From positions 1 to 15,568 of the forward strand of contig JAISZP010000375.1 in the NCBI GenBank assembly GCA_031269135.1: a stretch of DNA of 15,568 bases. The letters are read 5' to 3'. A program made the position numbers and the translations under genes. Positions 7,170 through 14,987 of the stretch are shown here, piece by piece. The notes beneath the pieces were generated by a model that did no database searches, was not told the DNA's origin, and worked only from the letters and a program-made list of their open reading frames with translations. This stretch comes from Deltaproteobacteria bacterium (lineage in GTDB: Bacteria > Desulfobacterota > Desulfarculia > Adiutricales > Adiutricaceae). Every line of letters starts with the position of its first letter. Within the stretch, counting starts at the first letter, position 1.

Positions 7170-8093
7170 ATGCCGAAACACTACATCACCTTTAGGGACC
7201 TTTCAGCTGACGAATACAGCTTCATCTTCGAACGGACCAAAAAACTCAAAAGCGAAAGAGCGCGAAATCAATATAATCGCCCGCATTTGGCCGGGCGAGC
7301 GATAGGCATGTTTTTCAACAAACATTCCACCAGAACCAGGGTCAGTTTCGAGTGCGCCATCAACGAACTGGGCGGTCACGCCATAGTCATGAACATTCAA
7401 GACAGCCAGTTTTCGCGGGGAGAACCGCTGAGTCACTCCGGCAGAGTTCTTTCGCGCTATCTGTCGGGCTTGGTCATCCGCACTTACGAAGAGAGTCAGC
7501 TCGTCACTCTCGCCCGCCACTCGACCATTCCCATCATAAACGCCCTTACCAACGAGCATCACCCCTGCCAGGTGCTGGCCGACATTTTTACTTTGTTGGA
7601 AAACATCAACAGCGAGCCTCTGGCCAAGCAGCTGGTGGCCTGGATCGGCGACGGCAACAACATGGCCAACACCTGGCTTGAGGCTGCCGCCGTACTGGGC
7701 TTTAAACTCCATCTAGCCTGCCCGGAAGGCTATGACCCTGATCAGGCGATTCTCGCCAGGGCCATAAACGATAACCCCAACATCAAGCTCTTTCGCTCTC
7801 CGATGGAAGCCGCGGCCGGCGCCAGGGCCGTCAACACCGACGTCTTCGCTTCCATGGGCCACGAAGCTCAAGCTCAAAAGCGTCTGGAGGACTTCAAAAA
7901 CTTCCAGGTCACCTCCGAGCTGATGGCTAAAGCCGCCCCCGGAGCGATCTTCATGCACTGCCTTCCCGCTCATCCTGGCGAGGAAGTGACCGAAGAGGTC
8001 CTGGAGAGTCCTAACTCGGTGATCTTCGATGAAGCCGAAAACAGACTGCACGCTCAAAAGGCCCTTTTGGAATACTTGATTCCTTCGCTCTGA
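7170..8093 (+). CDS. argF: Ornithine carbamoyltransferase ArgF
   Basis: Transfers the carbamoyl group to ornithine to make citrulline. The carbamoyl-phosphate motif STRTR, the HPCQ motif, the ornithine-side motif DGNNMANTW and the catalytic HCLP loop are all present, which separates it from aspartate carbamoyltransferase. I prefer ATG 7170 (307 residues, beginning MPKHYITFRDLS), which matches the usual family start and has GGAAAG (7153-7158) 11 bases upstream. GTG 7158, overlapping the argD stop as GTGA, would add four residues and is possible. The SMG loop reads DVFASMGHE instead of the more usual DVWxSMGQE, a mild change. A decayed duplicate of its last third lies directly downstream. Confidence 0.95.
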   Translation: MPKHYITFRDLSADEYSFIFERTKKLKSERARNQYNRPHLAGRAIGMFFNKHSTRTRVSFECAINELGGHAIVMNIQDSQFSRGEPLSHSGRVLSRYLSGLVIRTYEESQLVTLARHSTIPIINALTNEHHPCQVLADIFTLLENINSEPLAKQLVAWIGDGNNMANTWLEAAAVLGFKLHLACPEGYDPDQAILARAINDNPNIKLFRSPMEAAAGARAVNTDVFASMGHEAQAQKRLEDFKNFQVTSELMAKAAPGAIFMHCLPAHPGEEVTEEVLESPNSVIFDEAENRLHAQKALLEYLIPSL

Positions 8094-8129
8094 TTTTCTC
8101 GGCGCTCTTATTTTCTCGGCCATTGGACA

Positions 8130-8205
8130 TTCGATTGAATTCGACGCCTGACTTTAATTCGATATTCGACTTTAATTTCGACATTCGATTTTTGTTCGAT
8201 AGTTT
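8130..8205. repeat. TTCGA-rich repeat with 18-19-bp period
   Basis: Three units, GACTTTAATTCGATATTC (8150-8167), GACTTTAATTTCGACATTC (8168-8186) and a diverged third (8187-8205), repeat with a period of 18-19 bases. TTCGA occurs seven times between 8130 and 8199. Just before this, TTTTCTCGGC is also duplicated (8094-8103 and 8111-8120). The array sits between the argF stop and the argF relic. Confidence 0.75.
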
Positions 8206-8303
8206 AGTTTTCGGCGCCCTCGACTATAAGGCTAAAGCGAAAACTGACCATTTTCATAAGCGCTCTAAACATCAACCCTAACCTAAAGCTGAGCCATAGC
8301 CTG

Positions 8304-8599
8304 AAGCTTTTCGCTTTCCGATGGAAGCTGCGGCCCCGAGCCAGGGCCGTCGCACCGGCGTTTTCGCATCCGAGCCTACAAGCGAAAACTCGAACGCCTT
8401 CGGATGATTCGAAAACTTTCAGGTCATCTTCCAAACTAACGGCCAAGGCCGCGCCCGCGAAAGCCTCGCGCCCCGCCTCGCCGCTGCCCGGTCGAAAAGG
8501 ACCAACAGCCTGAGCGTCTTGATTCGGCGGTCTTTTGGAAGCCGAAAACGAATCGTACGCTCAAAGCACCTTTTAAAATGCTTGACACCTTTGATCTGA
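8304..8599 (+). pseudogene. Decayed duplicate of the 3' third of argF
   Basis: This part of the argF-nadB spacer aligns with the end of the intact argF upstream. The block CGATGGAAGC followed by GCGGCC and GCCAGGGCCGTC (8319-8354) matches 7801-7832 almost base for base. Further matches are GAAAACTTTCAGGTCA against AAAAACTTCCAGGTCA, GAAGCCGAAAAC (8538-8549 against 8031-8042), ACGCTCAAA with CCTTTT, and CTTGA up to TCTGA, whose TGA (8597-8599) corresponds to the argF stop. Weaker similarity may begin near 8262. Net deletion of about eleven bases, several frameshifts and many substitutions make it non-functional. The closeness in silent positions suggests a local duplication of argF rather than an unrelated carbamoyltransferase. 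Confidence 0.85.
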
Positions 8600-8651
8600 T
8601 GCGTCTTTACGACTGTCAGACCCTAACCCTTCAACCAGGGAGGGGGCTATT

Positions 8652-10277
8652 TTGATCATCAAATCAGATTTTCTCATCATCGGCACGGGAGTCGCCGGAC
8701 TGAGTTTCGCCCTAAAAGCCAGCCAAATGGGGACAGTTTCAATCCTGGCCAAGCGCAAAGCGTGCGACACCAACACAAACCTGGCCCAGGGCGGCATCGC
8801 GGCTGTCATGGGCGAAGACGACCTTCTCGAGTACCACATACGAGACACCTTAGACAGCGGCGCGGGCTTGTGCCACCTTGACGCCGTAAAAACCGTCGTC
8901 GAATCCGGACCCCGCATGATAGAGCAGCTCAAGCTCTTGGGCGTTCCTTTCACCTCCCAGGTCGACCATCCCGATCTCCCGGAGCTTGGCCGTGAAGGCG
9001 GACACAGCCACCGCCGCATAATCCACGCCAAAGACATGACCGGTCAGGCCGTCCAAAAAGTTTTAGGCGAAAAGGCCTTTGAAGATCCCAACATCAAGAT
9101 CTTCGAAAAGCACCAGGCGCTGGATCTGATCGTAACCGACGCAGGCGCCCGCCGGGCGGTCGGCGCCTGGGCGTTGGACACCGCCACCGGAGAGCTTTTA
9201 GCTTTTATGGCTAAAATCGTGGTCTTGGCCTCGGGCGGCTCCGGAAAGGTGTACCTCTACACCACAAACCCCGACGGCGCGACGGGCGACGGGCTGGCTA
9301 TCGCCTGGAGGGCCGGAGCTCAGATCTCGAATATGGAATTCGTCCAGTTTCACCCCACCTGCCTTTTCCATCCTCAGGTGCGGAACTTTTTGATCTCGGA
9401 AGCTGTTCGCGGGGAAGGCGGACGCTTGATCGACCAAGACGGCGAAAGCATCATGAAAAATCATCCCCAAGGCGATCTGGCCTGCCGGGATGTGGTGGCT
9501 TTGGCCATCGACACCGTCATGAAGAAAAGCGGCGTGGACAACGTCTTTTTGGACATCACTCACAAACCAAGCGACTTCATCAAAGACCGCTTCCCTAAAA
9601 TCTACAACACGTGTTTGTCTTTAGGCATCGACATAACCCGTCAACCAATCCCGGTTGTCCCGGCGGCTCACTACCAGTGCGGCGGGATACTGGTGGACAT
9701 CAACGGTCGAACCACCTTAAACGGGCTGTACGCCATCGGAGAAGTCGCGGCCACGGGCCTGCACGGCGCCAACAGACTAGCCTCCAACAGCCTCTTGGAA
9801 GCCTTGGTGATGGCCGACAGGGCCTCAATCTCAGCCGGCTTGGAAACCAAAGGCCTAAAAGATTTGGGCGAAAACGTCAGCCTCAGCCCCTGGGCCAACG
9901 GTCGTTTAGGCACGGCCCCGTCGGAAGCGGTGTTGATAACCCACAGCTGGGATGAAATCAGACGCTTCATGTGGAATTACGTGGGTCTTGTGCGCTCGGA
10001 TCAAAGGTTGCTTATGGCCGCCAAGCGTTTGGAACTGGTCAAAAACGAGATCGACGACTTTTTCCGCAACTTTGAGGTCGACGCCGACCTCATCGAGGTC
10101 AGAAACATCGCCGTGGTCGCCGATCTGATCATACAGTGCGCGACTCTGAGAAAAGAGAGCCGAGGTCTTCACTACAGCCTTACTTGGCCGAACAGGGACG
10201 ATAAAAATTTCCTTAGAGACACCGTCCTTTCCAACCCCGCTCCCATCATCCTGCCTGAGAGGTTGAGCGCCCGGTAA
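8652..10277 (+). CDS. nadB: L-aspartate oxidase NadB
   Basis: FAD enzyme that oxidises L-aspartate to iminoaspartate, the first step of de novo NAD synthesis (NadA and NadC are not in the window). The dinucleotide-binding motif is GTGVAG at residues 11-16. Further marks are TNLAQGGIAAV, the REGGHSHRRIIHA block, FHPTCLF, EAVRGEGG, PAAHYQCGG and the FAD-binding GLHGANRLASNSLLEALV. The C-terminal helical domain is intact and the protein has 541 residues, normal for the family. The start is TTG: no ATG or GTG precedes the conserved part, and AGGGAGGGGG (about 8636-8645) stands six bases before it. Fumarate reductase flavoproteins are related, but the GGIAAV and HSHRR blocks favour aspartate oxidase. 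It is followed after three bases by the TPR gene. Confidence 0.95.
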   Translation: MIIKSDFLIIGTGVAGLSFALKASQMGTVSILAKRKACDTNTNLAQGGIAAVMGEDDLLEYHIRDTLDSGAGLCHLDAVKTVVESGPRMIEQLKLLGVPFTSQVDHPDLPELGREGGHSHRRIIHAKDMTGQAVQKVLGEKAFEDPNIKIFEKHQALDLIVTDAGARRAVGAWALDTATGELLAFMAKIVVLASGGSGKVYLYTTNPDGATGDGLAIAWRAGAQISNMEFVQFHPTCLFHPQVRNFLISEAVRGEGGRLIDQDGESIMKNHPQGDLACRDVVALAIDTVMKKSGVDNVFLDITHKPSDFIKDRFPKIYNTCLSLGIDITRQPIPVVPAAHYQCGGILVDINGRTTLNGLYAIGEVAATGLHGANRLASNSLLEALVMADRASISAGLETKGLKDLGENVSLSPWANGRLGTAPSEAVLITHSWDEIRRFMWNYVGLVRSDQRLLMAAKRLELVKNEIDDFFRNFEVDADLIEVRNIAVVADLIIQCATLRKESRGLHYSLTWPNRDDKNFLRDTVLSNPAPIILPERLSAR

Positions 10278-10280
10278 TAT

Positions 10281-12914
10281 ATGTCCAACAGCCAAGACGT
10301 CGACAACGCGAATAAGGAGGAACAACGCACTGGCAAGACGCCGGGCGAAACTTTCATCGGCCGACGCGGCGGCGCACAAGACGGCGGTGCGCAAGCTGAC
10401 GATGCAAAAGACGGCGCTGCGAAAGCTCCTGACGCTCCTAAAGAAGCGAAAAAAACCAAAGAGTCTCAGCCCGGAAAAGCCAAAGAGTCCAGAGGGTCCA
10501 AAGATTCCAGAGATTCCAGAGATTCCAACGAATCTAAATCCAAACAGTCCAAGGAGCCTAAAAAACCCCTGACTCGGAGGTTGAAAATCATTCTGGGCGC
10601 CGTCATCGCCTTGACGGTAGGGATGTCTTTGGTTTTTTTTCTTATAATCCGCCCGGCAGGTCAAAAAAAAGCTCTCCAAATCTATGACGCCGCCTTGGAC
10701 ATCTTGCCGAAATTCGTGACCGGCGTCGAAACCGCTCAGTCCATGCCGGACTTGGTATGGCTGGGCGATCTGCAAACTCAGGGGAAACGACCGACATTGC
10801 TTTCCCAAGGCGCGGAAATGTTTTTCGCCGGTCATTTCGACCAAGCTCTGGCCGGCTTTCAGAAGGCCGGCGAGGGGCTTGAGCCCGACCCCAGGCTTTT
10901 GTCGCTGCAGGCTTCCACTCACCTTAGACTGCTTAACTATGGTCAAGCCAAATCCCTCTACACTCAAGCCCTCTCTCTGGAACCCGTCGAAAGCGGCGAA
11001 AAAGACCTTTTAGAGGCCTCCAATAGACTGGGCTTATCTCTATGCCTATTTCACGAACCAAATCCCCAGTCGGCTCTTGAAGAAGCCAGCAAGGCTCACG
11101 ACATCTACCTTAAAGTCTTAGGCGCGACCGATCCTCTAAGGTTATCGGCCTTAAACGCCATGACCGCCGCTTTAATGGCCCTCGGCAGAAGCGCTTTAGC
11201 CGGAGATTTGCTGATGGAAGCGGTGAATGAAGCTTTAGAAGCGGGAGTAAAGAAAGACCACCCCGTCATACGCGACAGCTTATCCATCTTAGCTCTCTCT
11301 TACGAGGCTCAGGGCCGCTTGACGGAATTGGCGCCCTTTTTAGCCGGCGCCCAAACTCTCCAGCTATCTCATCCCGAGACCCAAGCCGAAACCCATCCTG
11401 CGACTCAGGCCGAGCTTGCCGAAAACCATCAAGACGATGCCGAGGCGCCTTCTCAACGCGCCGCTGAAACGGACGCTGAAACAGGACAAAAACTAAACGC
11501 GGAAATAAACTCGCAAACAAGCCCGCCGCAGTCTTCTTCCCTTGAACTTTCAGCCCAGTCCCTGCCCGCCCCGAATTTACAAAGCCCTGAGCCTGCGCAG
11601 CCCTCAAGCCCTAGCGAGAGAAAACGACCTTCCGTCGATTTGCTTGAAGGCGCCAGGCTGCTTGAGGAGCTTAGCCAGCTTGTTCCGAATTCGTTCGTCG
11701 CCCGCGACTTGGCGACCCTCTTGATTATGGAGACGACCTCAGACCCGCTCTGCCGGAGTCCTTTTCCAGAAGATATCCACAACAGCTTATACGACTGGTG
11801 CTTCCATCTGGCTAACGCGCATTCGCGCTTAGGGCAGAGCGCAGCCGCTCAGACCATCCTTGAAAACTTATTTAGTCAAGAATACTCATCCGCCGACCCA
11901 TCTCTAGCGGAGCTGGACAGGCGCATGTCGGTGTTTGAAATGTCGGCGTCAAGCAAGAGCAAAGAGAGCGATCTCGGCGCCGCCGAAGCCGTCTTGCGAA
12001 AAGCCATAGAGATAAACCAAGCCAACTTGACCTCCGATCCCATGGATAGCACTTACGCCATAGTATTAGCCTTAAACCTGACGGACAATCTGATAAGCCA
12101 AAATCGCCCGTTGATCGAAGCGGAAATGGAACTCGTCGCCGCCATAACGAGGCTAAAAAGCGCCTTAAATAAAAAAGAACTCTCCGAGCATCCCTTAATC
12201 GGCGTTTTATACTTAAGGTTGGCCATCATCTTGAAAACCATGGACAGAACCAAAGACAGCCGCGCTTATTTCGATCTTGCGGATCGCTCTTTGAAAGCCG
12301 CGATTAAAGCCAGCCCTAATCTCGCCGAGCGCTTGAACGAACTTTCATCGACGTTGGCCAAGGCTCGCAGCTTAAAAAAAGATGAGGCGAAAGACTTGAA
12401 TTTGACTCGGTACTATACTCTAGCCTCCTTACCTGAGGCTGCTTCTCCAAACGACGCCGGCCAAGGTTCGCCGCTCAAAACTCCATCTTCGCCGGAAGGC
12501 ATGCGCTTGGAGCTTGCCGCGCTGAAATTTATGGGCCGAACCCAAGAATTTGAACCGATGATCGACCGCGCCCTTCTCTGGGCCGTTGAAGAATATGGCG
12601 CCTTCAGTCCCGCTCATCGCCGCTACCAGAGTTTAAAACTCAAATATTTTGAAGAAAGCGGCGACGCCAAAGCTCTCTTAAGCGCCCTTGATGAATTAAT
12701 CACAAGCACAGGCTTTAAAAACAAACAAGAAGAGTTAGCCATTAAAAGCTCGGCCATGCGATACAAAGCGCGAGTTTTAGTCGACTCCGGCGACCGGCGA
12801 AACGCTTTGCTGACTCTGCAAGAAGCTGGAAATCTGCTGTCAGGTCACGAACAATTCACCGATCGAGTAACGGAAATAGAAGCTGAAATCAACAATATCA
12901 AAAATACGCAGTGA
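10281..12914 (+). CDS. Large membrane-anchored TPR-type protein, unknown function
   Basis: I do not recognise a named family. The first 96 residues are low-complexity and charged, including the run SKDSRDSRDSNESKSKQSKE coded partly by a 9-bp triplication. Residues 103-123 form one hydrophobic segment after a basic RRLK, so an N-in single-pass anchor with most of the protein outside the cytoplasm is predicted. Residues about 150-360 are helical and TPR-like (blocks FAGHFDQALAGFQKA, LRLLNYGQAKSLYTQALSLEP). About 365-447 is a Gln/Ser/Pro/Glu-rich linker, followed by a second helical-repeat region to residue 877. It starts three bases after nadB, without a good Shine-Dalgarno, suggesting co-transcription and perhaps re-initiation. 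A role as an envelope scaffold is only inference. Confidence 0.85.
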   Translation: MSNSQDVDNANKEEQRTGKTPGETFIGRRGGAQDGGAQADDAKDGAAKAPDAPKEAKKTKESQPGKAKESRGSKDSRDSRDSNESKSKQSKEPKKPLTRRLKIILGAVIALTVGMSLVFFLIIRPAGQKKALQIYDAALDILPKFVTGVETAQSMPDLVWLGDLQTQGKRPTLLSQGAEMFFAGHFDQALAGFQKAGEGLEPDPRLLSLQASTHLRLLNYGQAKSLYTQALSLEPVESGEKDLLEASNRLGLSLCLFHEPNPQSALEEASKAHDIYLKVLGATDPLRLSALNAMTAALMALGRSALAGDLLMEAVNEALEAGVKKDHPVIRDSLSILALSYEAQGRLTELAPFLAGAQTLQLSHPETQAETHPATQAELAENHQDDAEAPSQRAAETDAETGQKLNAEINSQTSPPQSSSLELSAQSLPAPNLQSPEPAQPSSPSERKRPSVDLLEGARLLEELSQLVPNSFVARDLATLLIMETTSDPLCRSPFPEDIHNSLYDWCFHLANAHSRLGQSAAAQTILENLFSQEYSSADPSLAELDRRMSVFEMSASSKSKESDLGAAEAVLRKAIEINQANLTSDPMDSTYAIVLALNLTDNLISQNRPLIEAEMELVAAITRLKSALNKKELSEHPLIGVLYLRLAIILKTMDRTKDSRAYFDLADRSLKAAIKASPNLAERLNELSSTLAKARSLKKDEAKDLNLTRYYTLASLPEAASPNDAGQGSPLKTPSSPEGMRLELAALKFMGRTQEFEPMIDRALLWAVEEYGAFSPAHRRYQSLKLKYFEESGDAKALLSALDELITSTGFKNKQEELAIKSSAMRYKARVLVDSGDRRNALLTLQEAGNLLSGHEQFTDRVTEIEAEINNIKNTQ
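10502..10528 (+). repeat. 9-bp triplication inside the TPR gene
   Basis: AGATTCCAG stands at 10502-10510 and 10511-10519, followed by AGATTCCAA at 10520-10528. In frame the units code the charged SRDSRDS part of the cytoplasmic N-terminal tail. The repeat keeps the frame, as expected for slippage tolerated in a disordered region. Confidence 0.85.
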
Positions 12915-12996
12915 CTCCTTTCCGCGCGTCGCTCGGAGCCGAGTTCAACTGCGAATGCTTTTCAAGGCTTGCGGGTGAAAAAACCAGGAGAAAGGC

Positions 12997-13060
12997 GACA
13001 AGACAAGAAGACAAGAGAAGAGAAGACAAGAGAAGACAAGAGAAGAAAAGAAAAGACAAA
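12997..13060. repeat. Purine-rich tandem repeat after the TPR gene
   Basis: A run built from AGAAGACAAG (exact at 13021-13030 and 13031-13040) and variants such as AGAAGAAAAG and AAAAGACAAA. One strand is almost pure A and G. It lies in the gene-poor stretch 12915-13515. A frame across it (GTG at 12911 to 13363, 150 codons) is Lys/Arg-rich only because of the repeat and I do not call it a gene. Confidence 0.8.
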
Positions 13061-13250
13061 AATAGAACAGGCGCGAGCTTCGGACTAGCCTTAAACGCGT
13101 CGAAAGCTCAAATTAGATGCCGGCGTTATTTAGCGTTAAAGATTATTAAACGATCTCAATCCCGCAAATCAGACAAATCATGCCAGATCAGAAAATCTAA
13201 ATCGTTGTTGCGCTCAATTTGGCATTTGACCCTAGCCAGGGTGAAGGTAA

Positions 13251-13304
13251 AATCGTTTCCAACGAATCGTTTCCAACGGATCGTTTCAATGGATCGTTTC
13301 ACTG
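13251..13304. repeat. Four-unit 13-14-bp tandem repeat
   Basis: AATCGTTTCCAACG occurs twice exactly (13251-13264, 13265-13278), then GATCGTTTCAATG (13279-13291) and GATCGTTTCACTG (13292-13304). The shared core is ATCGTTTC. There is no gene on either strand that I can support here. Confidence 0.85.
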
Positions 13305-13455
13305 ATCTGGATATATGCCGACGCGCGAAAAGGTCGTCCAAATCACGCCGCCTTAAATGCTGAAGTTCGCATTTAAAACAACCTGCTTTCTCGGCGAAAG
13401 GTTCAACCGACCTCGAAGGCGAAATTACGCCACCTTCTAAAAACCCTCCAAACCA

Positions 13456-13486
13456 AGTTCTCCGACAAAAACAGTTCTCCGACAAA
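13456..13486. repeat. 17-bp period duplication
   Basis: AGTTCTCCGACAAA is present at 13456-13469 and again at 13473-13486. It lies just beyond the end of the broken antitoxin-like gene, where a partner toxin gene would be expected on the minus strand, but no toxin-like frame is visible. Confidence 0.75.
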
Positions 13487-13515
13487 CCATATCCTAAATC
13501 GCGTAAAGGACGAAC

Positions 13516-13755
13516 TTACCGCTCGTCTCTCATTTTCCTTTGGATTTCTACGGAGTCTTCGGTAAATACATCTTCATCTTTTAAACAACCAAAAAATGCT
13601 GAAAGAGGAGCATCATCGGCTAAAGCATGAAGCGGAGAAATAGTCGTTAAAAGTTTAGCTTCTCATGAAGCTGATTCTTTCGGCAAGTCTAAATGCAGAT
13701 CCAAATGAACGCGACAATCAGTCGGCGCCGAGATGTTTTTTTCAATAGTTATCAT
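13516..13755 (-). pseudogene. Small antitoxin-like gene broken by an in-frame TGA
   Basis: On the minus strand, ATG at 13755 is preceded by GGGAG with eight bases between, an excellent start. The frame runs for 79 codons to TAA (13516-13518) but has TGA at codon 31 (13663-13665). Before it the product begins MITIEKNISAPTDCRVHLDL; after it the frame continues EAKLLTTISPLHALADD and ends with FFGCLKDEDVF and SVEIQRKMRDER. This layout (short beta-strand N-terminus, then an FGCLKD and IQRKMRDE tail) is what I recall from small antitoxins of type II systems; the family assignment is from memory and unsure. A Gly codon GGA changed to TGA by one base would explain the stop (a GEAKL stretch would fit). 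No toxin gene follows. Selenocysteine at this site is unlikely. Confidence 0.55.
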
Positions 13756-13790
13756 GATTTGCGCTCCCTTTAGTCGTTCGGCGAGCGATG

Positions 13791-13846
13791 ACTAATTGAT
13801 GAAGCTATGATTCATTGATGACGCTATGACTCAACGATGAAGCATG
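13791..13846. repeat. Three-unit 18-19-bp repeat related to the argB-leader repeat
   Basis: Units ACTAATTGATGAAGCTATG (13791-13809), ATTCATTGATGACGCTATG (13810-13828) and ACTCAACGATGAAGCATG (13829-13846). The period equals that of the argB-leader array, and the 11-mer AAGCTATGATT is shared exactly with it (13803-13813 here, 4495-4505 there). The rest of 13756-14060 shows no gene I can support; short frames on both strands lack a Shine-Dalgarno. Confidence 0.8.
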
Positions 13847-14060
13847 GTCGGCGATTCGTCAAGAGCAAGAGCGGCTATGCGCGATCCAAGTTTTTTAACT
13901 TGTCGATGACTCCAGAGTGTCGGCCTGCGAGCGATTTCAATAAGGCTGCGCAAGTCGTCGCCGCCGAAAAGGTCGACATTGGTCGTAGATTCCCCCGACA
14001 ATGCCGCCACGCGATCGAGCATGTTTCATGACCCGGGCTTGAGTGCTGAAAAACCGCACC

Positions 14061-14921
14061 CTAAGGACGTTTTGTTCTAAAGCCGAAGGCGGCGTAGAAA
14101 ATTATCGCGCCGCCGATAATGGTCCGTATGGTCATAGGATCGTTGAACAGCAGCCAACTAGCCATGGCGCTTCCCAGGATCTCCAGCGACCCGATGACGC
14201 CCACCTTGTAAGCCGGAAGGAAGCGTAGCGCGGCAAAGGCCATTAATTGCCCTGCGCACCCCAAAAGCGCTACTCCAGTCCCTTTCAGAACTTCCATCCC
14301 CGAATCGATAGCAAGATTTACCCCGAAGAACTGCGATAAAGGCCAACTTAGAAGAGCGCCAAAGACGCTAAAGGCTAAAAAGGGTTCAAGTCCGCTGGAG
14401 TCTTGACCGATTCGTCTGGTCAACACGCACGTGAGGCTATATAGACATGCGCCTACAATCGACAGGATGTGTCCGAGGCTGAATTCCAAGCCTGCGGATT
14501 TATTGGGCCAGACCAAAAGGACGCAGCCGGTGAAAGCGACCGCTACTCCCAAGCAGTCCATGAGTCCGATTTTGTCCCTATTGATTAAATAGCCGAGTAT
14601 GACTGAAAAGGCGGGGTAGAGATATAAAATGACGATGGCTTGATAGAGAGGGATCTTGGAGATGGCGGTTATATTGGAGGCGCTGCCGCTGATTGAGATG
14701 AGACCTATGGACAACAACAGCCCAAGCTTTGAAAAATTAAGACGGTAGCGCATTATTTTAGCGGCTAAAAGAACTACAGCTATGCCTAAAAAACCTCTGA
14801 TGAACATGATCCCCCAAACAGTCATCTGCTGGGTGATGAGCCTCAATCCGATGTTGAAAACAGCAAAGAAGCAAGGAGATGCTATAGCTAATGTTAGACC
14901 TATATTGTTTTGTTTTTTCAT
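14061..14921 (-). CDS. EamA/DMT-family membrane transporter
   Basis: Integral inner-membrane protein of 286 residues with about ten hydrophobic segments arranged as two EamA halves (roughly residues 8-140 and 150-282). This is the drug/metabolite transporter superfamily, whose members export amino acids, nucleosides or other small metabolites. Family-like features are the early FFAVFNIGLRLI helix, the FIRGFLGIAVVL second helix, IPLYQAIVILYLYPAF in helix four, and LRFLPAYKVGVIGSLEILGSAMASWLLF near the end. The substrate cannot be told from sequence. It is the only intact gene on the minus strand here and stands alone beside decayed sequence, so it may be a relatively independent or acquired unit. 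No clear Shine-Dalgarno precedes its ATG; a palindrome lies there instead. Confidence 0.9.
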   Translation of the reverse strand: MKKQNNIGLTLAIASPCFFAVFNIGLRLITQQMTVWGIMFIRGFLGIAVVLLAAKIMRYRLNFSKLGLLLSIGLISISGSASNITAISKIPLYQAIVILYLYPAFSVILGYLINRDKIGLMDCLGVAVAFTGCVLLVWPNKSAGLEFSLGHILSIVGACLYSLTCVLTRRIGQDSSGLEPFLAFSVFGALLSWPLSQFFGVNLAIDSGMEVLKGTGVALLGCAGQLMAFAALRFLPAYKVGVIGSLEILGSAMASWLLFNDPMTIRTIIGGAIIFYAAFGFRTKRP

Positions 14922-14924
14922 TGG

Positions 14925-14937
14925 ATAGATTATCTAT
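14925..14937. promoter_or_regulatory. Palindrome directly upstream of the transporter start
   Basis: ATAGAT-T-ATCTAT is a perfect 13-bp inverted repeat ending four bases before the ATG (minus strand). It lies where a ribosome binding site would be and about 26 bases downstream of the candidate -10 box, a plausible repressor operator. No regulator gene is adjacent. Confidence 0.35.
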
Positions 14938-14962
14938 GCGAAAATAAAGCTTAAAACTATGA

Positions 14963-14968
14963 ATTATA
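14963..14968 (-). promoter_or_regulatory. Candidate -10 box for the transporter gene
   Basis: On the minus strand TATAAT (14968 to 14963) matches the -10 consensus perfectly, about 40 bases before the ATG. The corresponding -35 position reads only weakly (ATAATT at a 17-base distance), and the surroundings are AT-rich, so the call rests mainly on the -10 hexamer. Confidence 0.4.
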
Positions 14969-14987
14969 GTAAAGCGGCAAAACATAA

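Noticed and set aside
12911..13363. 150-codon plus-strand frame after the TPR gene
   Set aside because: Its Lys/Arg/Glu/Asp-rich composition comes from the purine tandem repeat, its GTG start overlaps the TPR stop without a Shine-Dalgarno, and no domain is visible.
13156..13485. 109-codon minus-strand frame in the place where a toxin would follow the antitoxin-like gene
   Set aside because: It shows no PIN, RelE or other toxin features and runs through two tandem-repeat arrays.
13663..13665. Selenocysteine reading of the TGA in the antitoxin-like gene
   Set aside because: The position is not a redox site, no clear stem-loop for recoding was seen just downstream, and a simple Gly-to-stop change explains it better.
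13831..14022. 63-codon minus-strand frame with a protein-like look
   Set aside because: There is no Shine-Dalgarno before its ATG, no recognised family, and its end runs into the 19-bp repeat array.
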